64,000 nucleotides of DNA from Terriglobales bacterium (GCA_025462725.1 JAOAPE010000008.1:1-64000), one strand, 5' to 3'. Positions 14,687 through 23,692 are shown, counted from the stretch's first letter. Numbers and translations are program-made. Notes: a model not told the origin generated them from the letters alone.

Positions 14687-15850
14687 GTGTGCAGCGTACT
14701 TATAGCTTACCTTGGCGCCGCAGGCGAGACTGTGAGACCAACTTTGGCTACTAGGTTACAAGAGCTAGATATCAAACGACATGAAGAATCATTTCCGAGC
14801 ACTCAGAACTTCCGCGCGGAACTAACGCATGTTCGGCGTCAGATCAATGTGGACAAGGTGTTGCTTGTGGGTTGCGAAGACTTAAGGAGTTGGGATGCCG
14901 AACTCCATTCGCATCTTGAAAATGATCGTATTCCGTACGACCTCGTGTTGCCCGTGGGGCCCAATTCAGGTCCTCACCCAATCGCTTTTCCTGGAACAAC
15001 TTGGGTAGTGGATGCCGAAGGACTAACAGCCTTCCAGTCCGTAGTCGAATTCTCAACATTTCTACTTTCTTTGCTGCCGAATCGGATGCTTGCAGGCATC
15101 CCTAACGCCAGATGTTTCTCAACAGCACGCGTAGGAAGCCAGGTCTGGCAAGTGAAGATGATGCTGGAGAATGCTGACCCTGTGGACAATGAAGCCGGTA
15201 TCGTAGCAAAGGGCCTCCTTTACGACAGGCTATTCAATCAGGTCCCACGCCGGCCAGAGCAAGTAGTCTCTGATCTGATCTCCAGTCTTACCCTAGAACC
15301 GCAGCCGTTTTCGTCCAATGCACACATCGTTCGGTCAAACTTGTCTACAAGGGTTGTACCGCAATTGCTTCAGTCCGCTTCTGAAATTTGCCCTGATTGG
15401 AGAACGTTTCGGGATTATCTCAGCAGCCTTGGGTCCGAACTCCGAGTCGGGAAGCGGCCCTTACTTGGGGCTGCACTAGAGACGATTTTGTGCGAGTTTC
15501 CAGAAGAACCGCCCGAGATTCAACGCGAGTATTTGTCGTTTTTAAATTTTGAAAACAATCTTGGTACTTATCCGATATTAAGCCTTGGGAACTCGCTCTC
15601 AAGAGTCTTGTCTATCCGAGAAGCACATAGCAATTTGTTCACCCGAGTTGCGGCCGACCTTGTTCAAGAACTCCGGCAACGATTCCAGAGGCGGATTTAC
15701 AAGCGCTTGAGCGAACGAAGGGCAGAGCTTGAACCAGAAGAACAATTGTTCTTAGTTCTGCCAACGAGACTATCTGTGGATTTCAATGAGGAAGTTTGGA
15801 CGCAAACGGATTTGTGTGCCTTGATCAGTATGCGTCCAATAGGTGCTTGA
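14687..15850 (+). CDS. Unrecognised 387-residue protein of the tubulin-like system
   Basis: Starts with GTG one base after the previous stop. The N-terminal ~120 residues look like an alpha/beta Rossmann-like domain (VLIAYLGAAGETVRPTLATR, then VDKVLLVGCEDL and IPYDLVLPVG). The rest is helical and ends in a charged segment (LRQRFQRRIYKRLSERRAEL). There is no P-loop, so it is not the separate GTPase reported with related systems elsewhere. No signal peptide or membrane helix is seen, so it is probably cytosolic. Function cannot be assigned. Confidence 0.55.
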   Translation: MCSVLIAYLGAAGETVRPTLATRLQELDIKRHEESFPSTQNFRAELTHVRRQINVDKVLLVGCEDLRSWDAELHSHLENDRIPYDLVLPVGPNSGPHPIAFPGTTWVVDAEGLTAFQSVVEFSTFLLSLLPNRMLAGIPNARCFSTARVGSQVWQVKMMLENADPVDNEAGIVAKGLLYDRLFNQVPRRPEQVVSDLISSLTLEPQPFSSNAHIVRSNLSTRVVPQLLQSASEICPDWRTFRDYLSSLGSELRVGKRPLLGAALETILCEFPEEPPEIQREYLSFLNFENNLGTYPILSLGNSLSRVLSIREAHSNLFTRVAADLVQELRQRFQRRIYKRLSERRAELEPEEQLFLVLPTRLSVDFNEEVWTQTDLCALISMRPIGA

Positions 15851-15851
15851 A

Positions 15852-17414
15852 ATGGATTTATTGCTTTTCGGACTTGGTGCAATCGGATTATGGTTGCTTG
15901 CTTTTGCAATCTTTGCATTCCTGGGTAACTTGAAGGGATTCCGTGCAGCAGATGCACAGATCACGATATTCGAAAGTAGGCTTATTACCCATTCGGGAAC
16001 AGAGAGGCTTTCTGAGGGTGAGGTCTTTGAGTTTTCGGAAGGCCCTTCTTCCGCCATCGCAAGCTCTCTGAGCGCGCACCTTCGTTCCATGAAAAGGGCA
16101 GCTTCGGCGAAAGCACTTGCTACCTTTAATACAGATGCCGGACTTAGATCGTTTGCTGCAGCCTCTATGGCAGGGGTTACAAGAATCCGGGCAATAAGCG
16201 GCATTGTATTGATTTTAGGCTTGGTAATCACTTTAGTTAATTTGCAGGGTGCCGTCGCAAGCCTCGACCGTGTGCTACAGGAAGGACGCGCTCCAACTAC
16301 CAGCGGTGCTTCAAAAGCACTAGATCCAGAGGCGTTGCAGACTGGAATGCGTGGGATAGCTGCTTCGGCCACCCAGGCCTTCCGCTATAGCGCGATTGCA
16401 ATAGGCATTGCTGCACTGCTCCTAATCTGTGCGATGGCTCAAACAAGAAGTGCTCACGAGCTGAATCGACGCCTTTGCGCCGCTACAGCTGAACTGATGG
16501 CTATCGCTGCGACGGAAGAGGTGCGGACCTCTCCGGATCATGCCCTTGCAAACCTTTCGGAGGTGATTAATAACTTTTCAGAGATGACGCGCGTCTTTGA
16601 GAAAACGAACTCCGGGCTGGAAGAACTGGCATCGTTTGGATCCAAGTTCGAATCTTCTGCGGAGTTGATTAGCAAAGCTGTTGATGGTCTACCAAAACAG
16701 ATACAAACAGGGATGGTCAACCTATCGGCGGATGTAGCCCGCGGCATCAATGAAGATCTCAAGCATCAGCTTGAATATTTAAAACGGATCGCTGCGATTT
16801 ATGGCGATCAGCAGATTAACATCACCCAAATCCAGAAGTACATGGACGGCATGGCTGCTCAAGTAGAAAGCTCCTCCAAGTCGATCCGGCAGCTTGAAGG
16901 TACTCCGGCAGCGATCCAGGCCCTCACGGCGGTATTGAATCAATTCGATTCCTCAACGGGTATTCTCCGAACTGACGTGCAAAAACTCAACTCCAAAGTC
17001 TCTCAGTTTCCAATTGAAGAATTCTCAAAGGCGACGCTCGAGTTCAAAGAACTCTCCGCCACGCTAGCTCCAGCACTTTCCGAGCTTAAAGAGGCAGCAT
17101 CCGAGCTAGATGCGAAAGTGAATTCCACGCTGGAACAAGCGCAAAACAATTTAACGGAAAAGACTCAGTCTTCTATCGACCATCTCGTTATAGAGATTTC
17201 ACGGATACTGTCAAATGGTTTGTCTGCAGGCCTGGAGCATTCGATTTCCAACATCCATGCTGAAATTTCAACAATTCAACGAATGTTGAGCTCTGCCGCT
17301 GGAGCTGGAGCTGGAGCAGGGAATGGCAACGACTCCGCGGGCCTCGTAGCGATCCAAAAGAAACTGATTCATATTTCATCGGAACTTGACCGTGTACCAA
17401 AATGGAGGCTCTGA
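15852..17414 (+). CDS. MotA/TolQ/ZorA-like membrane protein with a long cytoplasmic tail
   Basis: A 520-residue protein with three predicted membrane helices, at about 3-24 (LLLFGLGAIGLWLLAFAIF), 112-134 (AISGIVLILGLVITLVNLQG) and 178-198 (AIAIGIAALLLICAM). A ~85-residue cytoplasmic loop separates the first two. About 320 residues of helical, heptad-rich tail follow. This is the topology of ExbB/TolQ/MotA stator proteins, and the long tail resembles ZorA of the Zorya defence system. Near the C-terminus there is an Ala/Gly run. ATG at 15852 is preferred over GTG at 15843 because AGGTG lies 7 bases ahead. The next gene, a MotB-like partner, starts 1 base after the stop. Confidence 0.65.
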   Translation: MDLLLFGLGAIGLWLLAFAIFAFLGNLKGFRAADAQITIFESRLITHSGTERLSEGEVFEFSEGPSSAIASSLSAHLRSMKRAASAKALATFNTDAGLRSFAAASMAGVTRIRAISGIVLILGLVITLVNLQGAVASLDRVLQEGRAPTTSGASKALDPEALQTGMRGIAASATQAFRYSAIAIGIAALLLICAMAQTRSAHELNRRLCAATAELMAIAATEEVRTSPDHALANLSEVINNFSEMTRVFEKTNSGLEELASFGSKFESSAELISKAVDGLPKQIQTGMVNLSADVARGINEDLKHQLEYLKRIAAIYGDQQINITQIQKYMDGMAAQVESSSKSIRQLEGTPAAIQALTAVLNQFDSSTGILRTDVQKLNSKVSQFPIEEFSKATLEFKELSATLAPALSELKEAASELDAKVNSTLEQAQNNLTEKTQSSIDHLVIEISRILSNGLSAGLEHSISNIHAEISTIQRMLSSAAGAGAGAGNGNDSAGLVAIQKKLIHISSELDRVPKWRL

Positions 17415-17415
17415 C

Positions 17416-18000
17416 GTGGAGATTGACGACCATTTTCCAGATGAAAACGTTGCATGGCCCAGCTATGTCGATTTTCTGTCGACGTTTGTATTCATATTGA
17501 TACTTTTTATCGGCTGCCTAGTTTTCTTTATCTCAGATGTTCAGGACAGGGCCAACAGACAGAAGCGACTTGATGAAATCTCGAAGACGCTGAAGGATCA
17601 AGGAATTGCCAACGTCGTAGACGGAGAGCGTATAGTGCTTTCTTTGCGCGGCAAAGTGCAGTTTGAAAAAAAGGAATCTATTCTTGATGAAAAGGGTCGG
17701 GACTACCTTCGTTTGGCTGGGCAACGAATTGCAAAACTTCCACGCGCTGAACGAATAGTGGTTCAGGGGTTTGCAGACGCCGACAAGTGCCCGAATGATG
17801 AATTCTGTAATTGGCAGTACTCTGCGAGTCGTGCCCTGGAAGTTCTGAAATTCATGTACAAATGCCAAAATTGCGGTTATGGCCAAGACATAAAACAGAA
17901 GTTGGTGCTCGCAGGGGATGGAGATATTTCAGCAGCAAAGGTGGCGCTGGGCAGTGATAGGAGAGTAGATGTCATCCTTGACTATTCATCTCCCCGATAG
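17416..18000 (+). CDS. MotB/OmpA/ZorB-like stator partner
   Basis: A 194-residue protein. After a short acidic N-terminus comes WPSYVDFLSTFVFILILFI, one membrane helix with Asp19 at its entry, in the position of the ion-carrying Asp of MotB. The C-terminal domain is OmpA/MotB-like, with a beta segment (IVLSLRGKVQFE), VVQGFADADK, and SASRALEVLKFM including the conserved Arg. OmpA-type domains bind peptidoglycan. Four Cys between about residues 124 and 155 are unusual and may bridge. GTG at 17416 was chosen because GGAGG lies 7 bases upstream. The frame is open earlier without such a site. Confidence 0.75.
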   Translation: MEIDDHFPDENVAWPSYVDFLSTFVFILILFIGCLVFFISDVQDRANRQKRLDEISKTLKDQGIANVVDGERIVLSLRGKVQFEKKESILDEKGRDYLRLAGQRIAKLPRAERIVVQGFADADKCPNDEFCNWQYSASRALEVLKFMYKCQNCGYGQDIKQKLVLAGDGDISAAKVALGSDRRVDVILDYSSPR

Positions 18001-19096
18001 ACCGTGGTTGCCGATTTGGCCAAAATGGCTCCGTCGGCGACGTATGCGCGCCTTCACCGATGCCTTTGCGCATTCAATGGAAACGTTTGTATCAGCAACT
18101 CAAGAACAACAAAAAGTTTATCGCCGCATATGCTTTACCACTTACGCTGCCAAAAGGTTAGATGAACATCAAAGACAGATTACGAAAGCTCACAAACAAT
18201 TCAAGGGCTCACTTAACAGTTCTTTAGATCCCGAGTCCATGGTCAAGGCGGCCAAAACTCTCCAGAGCATTGGTTCTACTCTCAAAGACTCGATTACGTT
18301 CGACGAAGGCATTCGGTCCAGATGTGAAACTCAGGAGCAACGCTTTCTTGAATTGGAGTCTTTAGCGAATCGATATAAGGGAGATAGTCGTCGTGATCTC
18401 GATAGAAAACTCGAGCAATTCCGCCAGCGCCGCCGAGAGTTGCCAGTCCGCAAACGTCATGAAGACGTTATTGCCATTATGCGAGATTTGGAAGCCATCA
18501 CGCAGAGCTTAGATCGTTCCATCTCTGGTTTTGAGCGGACCCGAGAACGGGCTGTATTTATTGGACGCGACTCTGAAAAAATAGATCAACAACTTCTTAA
18601 TGCTGCTCCAGAAGCGGCGAACCGATTTGCGAACGTCTGCAACTTAAACAAGCTCGTAGTGGAAGCAATCGAAAAAGGAGATTTCGGAACTGCAAGTTCT
18701 CTATGTAATCGAGCAGAGGAAATGGTTAAGGCTATTCGTGAGGATCTCGATAAGCTTAAATCATACTCAGCAGCCGAGATTCAGGAATGGCACGCATACT
18801 TATCCAGAGGGAGCTCACTAAGCTCAGCCTTTCTAGGCGACCTAGAGAAGCTGTTCAACACCTTCGATGCCGATACGGTTACCTGTTGGAAGCAAGTTCG
18901 CCTGGTTATGGAACCGCCGATTTTGAGTATTGCCCGGAAATCTCGGTTGGCAAACCGAGCCATTGCAAGGCGATCCAACCATTCCCTTTACCCAGATTTG
19001 GACCGTTTGATGAATTTGGATGTGTTGGAGAGTTTCGCAAGGGGAGTTTCTATTCAGTCGCGGAGAGCCTTTCATACAGATAAAAGGTCAGAGTAA
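17969..19096 (+). CDS. Coiled-coil protein closing the tubulin-like operon
   Basis: A 375-residue, highly charged, largely helical protein. A basic N-terminus (PKWLRRRRMRAFTDAFAHSM) is followed by long heptad-like stretches (LDEHQRQITKAHKQFKG, LDRKLEQFRQRRRELPVRKR, ISGFERTRERAV). No membrane helix, signal or known domain is seen. The ATG overlaps the OmpA-like gene by 32 bases and has AGGAG 5 bases ahead. By position it could link the stator tail to the tubulin-like protein, but this is speculation. No obvious terminator follows in the 35 bases before the converging gene. Confidence 0.6.
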   Translation: MSSLTIHLPDRPWLPIWPKWLRRRRMRAFTDAFAHSMETFVSATQEQQKVYRRICFTTYAAKRLDEHQRQITKAHKQFKGSLNSSLDPESMVKAAKTLQSIGSTLKDSITFDEGIRSRCETQEQRFLELESLANRYKGDSRRDLDRKLEQFRQRRRELPVRKRHEDVIAIMRDLEAITQSLDRSISGFERTRERAVFIGRDSEKIDQQLLNAAPEAANRFANVCNLNKLVVEAIEKGDFGTASSLCNRAEEMVKAIREDLDKLKSYSAAEIQEWHAYLSRGSSLSSAFLGDLEKLFNTFDADTVTCWKQVRLVMEPPILSIARKSRLANRAIARRSNHSLYPDLDRLMNLDVLESFARGVSIQSRRAFHTDKRSE

Positions 19097-19131
19097 GGCA
19101 GATTGAATCATCTGTCCGGAAGGGTGCCGAA

Positions 19132-20193
19132 TTAGGTTGTGGTGGCATAATCCCGGAGCGCCGCAGCAATCAATTTCGCTTTTGCAGGATCTGAAACTTG
19201 CAATAGAAAATTCATTCCGGCTGATGATTTGAGAATCAGACAGGAATACTCAGCCATCGGAATCTGCTTATTACTAGCAAATCGTTTGTCTGGTCCTCCA
19301 TTCTTGTTCGTGTACTGCCAGGTGTAACCGATCACTCGCGAGTCTGAAGGAACCCCCTCTTCCTCAACGAAGTTGACGACGCGTGCCTCTGTTTCCAAAT
19401 TCCTGTAATTCACTGCACCCACCACTGCACCCTGATAGACAAGAATCTGATCTGGAAGAAAGTAGAGAACTTGGTTTTCGAGGAAGAGCGCATACGTTGC
19501 TACTCCGCTTTGGACAAACGGAGGTGAGGACAAACGCGCCGATGTGATCTTCCTTTTAACGGAAGTTCCTGCTCCTGCGTGGTATTTCGGATCAAAGTTT
19601 TTTTCGGAACTCGACACCCTCCATAATCTACCCGCGCCCGCTAACTGCTGAAAGGCCTTCAGGAGCTTTACATATTCCAATTGCGCATTGTCATCGAGAT
19701 CTTAGTTCAAATGAACTGACTTACGATCGTAATCGAGCTTGTTTCCCCAAATACAGGTAGCTGTTGCCGAAAACACTAGGACAGTAAGAAACCAAAGTGG
19801 CGCTCCCGCCGCAAGGCTCCACAATACGAGAATAGAAAATAGCGCGGCCAACCATATTGCGACACGCGATTTGTTCTGCTTCGTTTGCAATTCCTCTATG
19901 AGCTGTTCGGCGCTTGAATCGTGCAATTCCGAGGCATCTGCAGTTCTGACTATTTCAGACAACTCGTGATCTGGAGGAGGTAAGACCTGATTCCGCTCTT
20001 GCACCTTGCCCATAGATTTTGGAGTGAGATATTGCTGATAATAAAGACCCCCTCGTCCAATGCGAACATAAGTGCCCTTTGGACCGCTTCCGATGCGAGC
20101 TCCCCTCACACCGAAAGAATATCCAAGCCCAGATTTTGAAAGGTTCACCCTTAGCGGTCCAAAACCCACGGATTTTCGTAGATACCAGCCCAT
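19132..20193 (-). pseudogene. DUF4236 protein gene split by a nonsense codon
   Basis: The first 163 codons give a DUF4236 N-terminus, MGWYLRKSVGFGPLRVNLSK followed by SGLGYSFGVRGARIG. Two hydrophobic helices follow at about 110-150 and the segment NKLDYDRKSVHLN. A TAA at 19702-19704 interrupts codon 164. The same frame then goes straight on with DLDDNAQLEYVKLLKAFQQL, KYHAGAGTSVKRK, VLYFLPDQILVYQG, TWQYTNKNGGPDKRF and a stop at 19132, which is how full-length members of this family continue. A Tyr codon changed to TAA would explain it. Either half could still be made; a second start (ATG) exists at 19680. Function of the family is unknown. Confidence 0.75.
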
Positions 20194-20291
20194 TGCATTA
20201 CCTCGAAGCCGAGCATTGTACCTTGTCCGGAAAGCGAACTAGGAGTTGAGAATCAGAAATGTTACGATGTCGCGCCAGAAAGGGGATGAAA

Positions 20292-20735
20292 ATGGCTACT
20301 TGCCAAAGTTGTAACTCAGTGCCTGCATCAGAGCCTTTTTGCCCTAAATGCGGCGCTATTCCCCAAAAGAGCCCTCCGAATGCTTACGTCATACCAGTGC
20401 TATGCGGCATGCTAGCTATGGGCCTTGTCGTGGTCATGAAAAGCGCTGGAGCTGATGCGCCTATTATGAATCCCACAACTCAGGAAGTGGCTGTACCAGC
20501 CCCGGATGCGGTTGCCAAGATCCTAGCAAGTTGTGGGAAACCGGATAGAGACAGGACCACAACATCGGGAAGGAACACGATTCGAACTTTTACATATAGA
20601 ACACAGAGAGTAACAGCAGTGTTTTCTAGGCCAGAAAACAACAGGTGGAAATTCGAAAAGTGTGTTGACCCAACAACGAATCAGAACCTCAAAAAGTCAG
20701 AACTCGCAAGGAGACTGGCTTGCTTTCGTCCGTAA
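20292..20735 (+). CDS. Zinc-ribbon membrane protein
   Basis: A 147-residue protein beginning MATCQSCNSVPASEPFCPKC, a zinc ribbon (CxxC ... CxxC). One membrane helix follows at about 32-52 (AYVIPVLCGMLAMGLVVVM), then a ~95-residue outside domain with DAVAKILASCGKPDRDRTTT, FTYRTQRVTAVF and a Cys near the end. It resembles the zinc-ribbon and membrane proteins at 7864-9276 in layout. ATG at 20292 is chosen for the AGGGG box six bases ahead. In-frame starts at 20286 and 20259 also exist. Function unknown. Confidence 0.6.
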   Translation: MATCQSCNSVPASEPFCPKCGAIPQKSPPNAYVIPVLCGMLAMGLVVVMKSAGADAPIMNPTTQEVAVPAPDAVAKILASCGKPDRDRTTTSGRNTIRTFTYRTQRVTAVFSRPENNRWKFEKCVDPTTNQNLKKSELARRLACFRP

Positions 20736-20793
20736 ATTTCGCCCTCGGCATATGTAAAGTAGTGATCTGCTAAGAAAGCACGCTCGTGCATAC

Positions 20794-22618
20794 TCACTCC
20801 TCCTCGTCATCAGCTTCAAGGCCGTTCTCGCCATCGGAAGCAGAGGTTGCAACTGCCTGCTTGCCCATAGTTTCTTCAACAAGGCGCAGCAGAGTCTCTC
20901 GTCTAAACGCGAAAAAACCTTCAAAATCATCGGCCCGAAGAAACTTAGGCTCGATGTTGTGACTGCGCAAGATGATATCCATCCCATTATCGTCGAGCTG
21001 CACAGCCTTATGGTCCTGTAATTTCTCTAGGTATTCTGAAGGGGCACTGCCCCCGATCTTGCGATTTGCTTTGAAAGAAATGGCGGTCTTGTTAATTATC
21101 GAGTTGTAAACGCGAGGTGAAATTTTCAGTTCCTGGTCCTCGCACCACTTTCTAGGGAAAATGTGGTGGATATCGATCCCTTTCTCATTGCGGTCGAGAT
21201 CCAGCATGCGTGCTTTCCAGAAGAAGTCTTTTGCTCCACAGTGCTGCACCAACACGTAAAGTCCCCGATAAGCGGCGGAAGTCCGAGTTCGCATCGTATC
21301 CAGCCGGCTTGCCTGGAATCCTGCATCCGCTACGGTCTTGGGAGTAGCATCCGCTTGATCAAGCCACTTCAATAGGTCCTGAAGATCGAGAGCAATCCGA
21401 GTCTCAGAAGCACTGCCGTAAAGTTCACCGAAAACTCCACACCAAAACCAACGCGCAAGTTTGTCTTGAACCTGCGGTTCGAGCCATCGATCGCCAATAA
21501 GAGTCAAAGCTGCAGCGAGAGGGATGAGTTGTGCCCGGTACGGCAGAAATCTTGGATCGTGGAAGCCCAAATGCCGTAGAAACTGATCGCTTTCGAAGAA
21601 CCCCTCCACCAGCTTGTCCGCCCACTTCTTGTATGCGGAGAGCGGCATTGACAGAATGTGTTCACGCTTCGCGCTGACGGGGGTGACGGCTTTCCCAGTC
21701 TTACCGACCCTAATATCCTGCTGCTGGCGTTCGTAGGTATGCAGCAGGCTGATGCCTTGAAGAAATTCCGTCGCCGCCGTCTCTTTCAACAGCGGCTTCG
21801 TTGCGAGCTTGTCTCTTCGGCCCTTTTCTTTGCCTTCTCCGTACCAGTCCCGTCGAAGATTAAAACCATCGGCAGCATAAGCCGCTGTTACCAGCTCGAA
21901 AACAGACAGTTGTACACCACCTGTATTGACTTTCTCGAAGACGAGGCACACGGCTTCTTTCGATGTGCCTTTTTTTAATTCAATCACTGGAACGAGGTAG
22001 GACCGGAATGCACTTAGTATCAGCTGACGAAATTCCATGTAAACACTGAAACGATCCGGATAGGCTTTGTTAAGCCCGATTTCCCATGCATCGGAATTAA
22101 GAATTTGATTACATGGGAAATGGAAAGAAGAATACTCCTTCATCGGGGTGCTGAGATCGAGGACTATATCCCTCCCAAAATTTGACCGAATCACTTTGTC
22201 CTCGCCCACTCCGATGATTGCTTCTTCCATCGTAACGGGGCCAGACAAAGTCTTTGCGATATCGAAGTAGTAGTACCTTTTAATCTCGCGTTTGTTCGTG
22301 TCTTGCGTAGCGACAGGGGTAGTCAGCTTGAGTACTTGAGTGAGCGATGTGAGCCGCTGTTGACCATCCAGAATCATTGATTTGGTTTGCGGTGGTGACG
22401 CCCTCCACGGGGCGTTCCTGAAATCGGGCCTCTCCGCCTGTTTCAAGCAACATGACTGCGCCTATGGGAAAGGAGCGAGCGATACTTACCATCAGAGAAC
22501 GGATATGTTCATCGTCCCAAACCCAACCACGCTGAAAATCTGGAAGTTGAATCTTACCGTCAACAATCTCGTCGAGTAGCTTTGAAAGTTCCGTCTTGGT
22601 TGAATCGAAGGACGACAT
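20794..22618 (-). pseudogene. DUF262-DUF1524 (GmrSD-like) gene with a frameshift
   Basis: Together the two frames encode a ~608-residue GmrSD-type protein. From ATG at 22618 the first frame gives the DUF262 start with IVDGKIQLPDFQRGWVWDDE and SLMVSIARSFPIGAVMLLE, and runs to RFQERPVEGV. The second frame resumes at TKSMILDGQQRLTSL, the DGQQR motif of the ParB-like DUF262 fold. It ends in DUF1524, an HNH-like nuclease domain, with IDIHHIFPRKW and NKTAISFKANRK. The shift lies within 22381-22402. Relatives are type IV restriction enzymes that cut modified DNA. The acidic tail ADDEEE is at the end. It may be dead, or the indel may be a sequencing error. Confidence 0.8.
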
Positions 22619-22668
22619 TAACAATCACCAGAGATAGATTTAGACCATGCAGCAGTGCGTGCAACAGA

Positions 22669-22700
22669 ATTAGGAAAGTACGGTATTAGGAAAGTACGGT
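22669..22700. repeat. Perfect 16-bp tandem duplication
   Basis: ATTAGGAAAGTACGGT occurs twice head to tail (22669-22684 and 22685-22700), 45 bases upstream of the DUF262-DUF1524 gene start. The two copies are identical, so the duplication is recent. The rest of the gap 22619-22883 shows nothing recognised. Confidence 0.8.
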
Positions 22701-22883
22701 GGAGCGCTTGACTATTCCGAGGTGTAGGAAGACTACTCGAAGGAATGGGCAATTGGCAGATATTTTCAAACTTCTAGGTTTCCGGAAATCGAAACAATTT
22801 CCCTGAAGGGGTGCAGGATAACCGCAGCGCTTCTGTACTCTGCAGGCTTGGTGGCTCTTGATCCAAGTTCTAGGTTGGAGGCT

Positions 22884-23663
22884 TTAGGGTTGTTGCAATT
22901 CCAGAATGGGATGCAATTCAATACCGTTTCTAGCTGCTCCTTTTTGTCCATGCAATCTGTCAAAAAAACCGACGCCGGTAACTTTCACGATTTCTCCTAT
23001 TTTCAATCGTAAAAGCTGAGTCTGCACTTTCCGGAAGTTTTCCTCTTGCGGTGAACCGATAGCACATTGAGGTGCGGGCAATTCGGCGACTAGAGTGGCG
23101 GTGTTGTCCGACGGTTCGCTCAGAATCAGGTGCAAGTCAGAATCGGATTCAAGTTTTATCTTCTGCACTCGACCAGTGAGCACAAAGGTTTGCAATTCCG
23201 TGGGCGCAAATCTTCGCTTATAGGGAAGAGTCTTATGTGGCGATCTTAGTGCCAAGAGGCCGCTGATTGTCGCATTTATCGGTTGGAGGTTAACCTTTGT
23301 AGCGTCATCGTCCATAAGGATCTTTACGGGCCAACGCTCATAGCCGCACTGAAGTACTGCAGTCGATCTCACTTTGGCCGCTGCACTCACCTGTGACGAT
23401 GTACTACCGACCCCAGAACATGAGACTCCCCCAGCCGGTCTGAATCCATTACTCTTTGCCGAATCTTCATCAGTTAGAAAACCTTGCTTGGTGTTCTCAT
23501 ACGATTTTGATCCCGGGCAGTGATACACCTTTGAACGTGAGTTTGCCCAGACTTGGATCGGCTTCAAAGCAGCTGCTGAGTTGCAGAGTACCAGCGTTAT
23601 GGTGCATACCAGAAGTGCACTGCGTATCGCGGCCCAACTCCTACTCGCATCGTTATTTTCCAT
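22884..23663 (-). CDS. Exported protein with a YHCPG-type motif domain
   Basis: A 259-residue secreted protein (a GTG two codons upstream is an alternative start). The signal peptide is SALLVCTITLVLCNSAAA. Residues ~35-75 carry VWANSRSKVYHCPGSKSYEN, TKQGFLTDEDSAKSNGFRPA, the same small module as at the C-terminus of the HhH protein at 827-1744, here with the fuller YHCPG. The rest forms a separate domain with WPVKILMDDDA, RRFAPTELQTFVLTGRV, LESDSDLHLILSEPS, and a closing VTGVGFFDRLHGQ ... NGIELHPILEL, a pattern seen in many exported bacterial proteins, possibly OB-fold-like. Function unknown. Confidence 0.65.
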   Translation of the reverse strand: MENNDASRSWAAIRSALLVCTITLVLCNSAAALKPIQVWANSRSKVYHCPGSKSYENTKQGFLTDEDSAKSNGFRPAGGVSCSGVGSTSSQVSAAAKVRSTAVLQCGYERWPVKILMDDDATKVNLQPINATISGLLALRSPHKTLPYKRRFAPTELQTFVLTGRVQKIKLESDSDLHLILSEPSDNTATLVAELPAPQCAIGSPQEENFRKVQTQLLRLKIGEIVKVTGVGFFDRLHGQKGAARNGIELHPILELQQP

Positions 23664-23692
23664 ATTCACAAAATACCAGGCCCGAGTGAGTA

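Noticed and set aside
14687-15850. GTPase expected in the tubulin-like system
   Set aside because: No P-loop or G-motifs are visible in the sequence.
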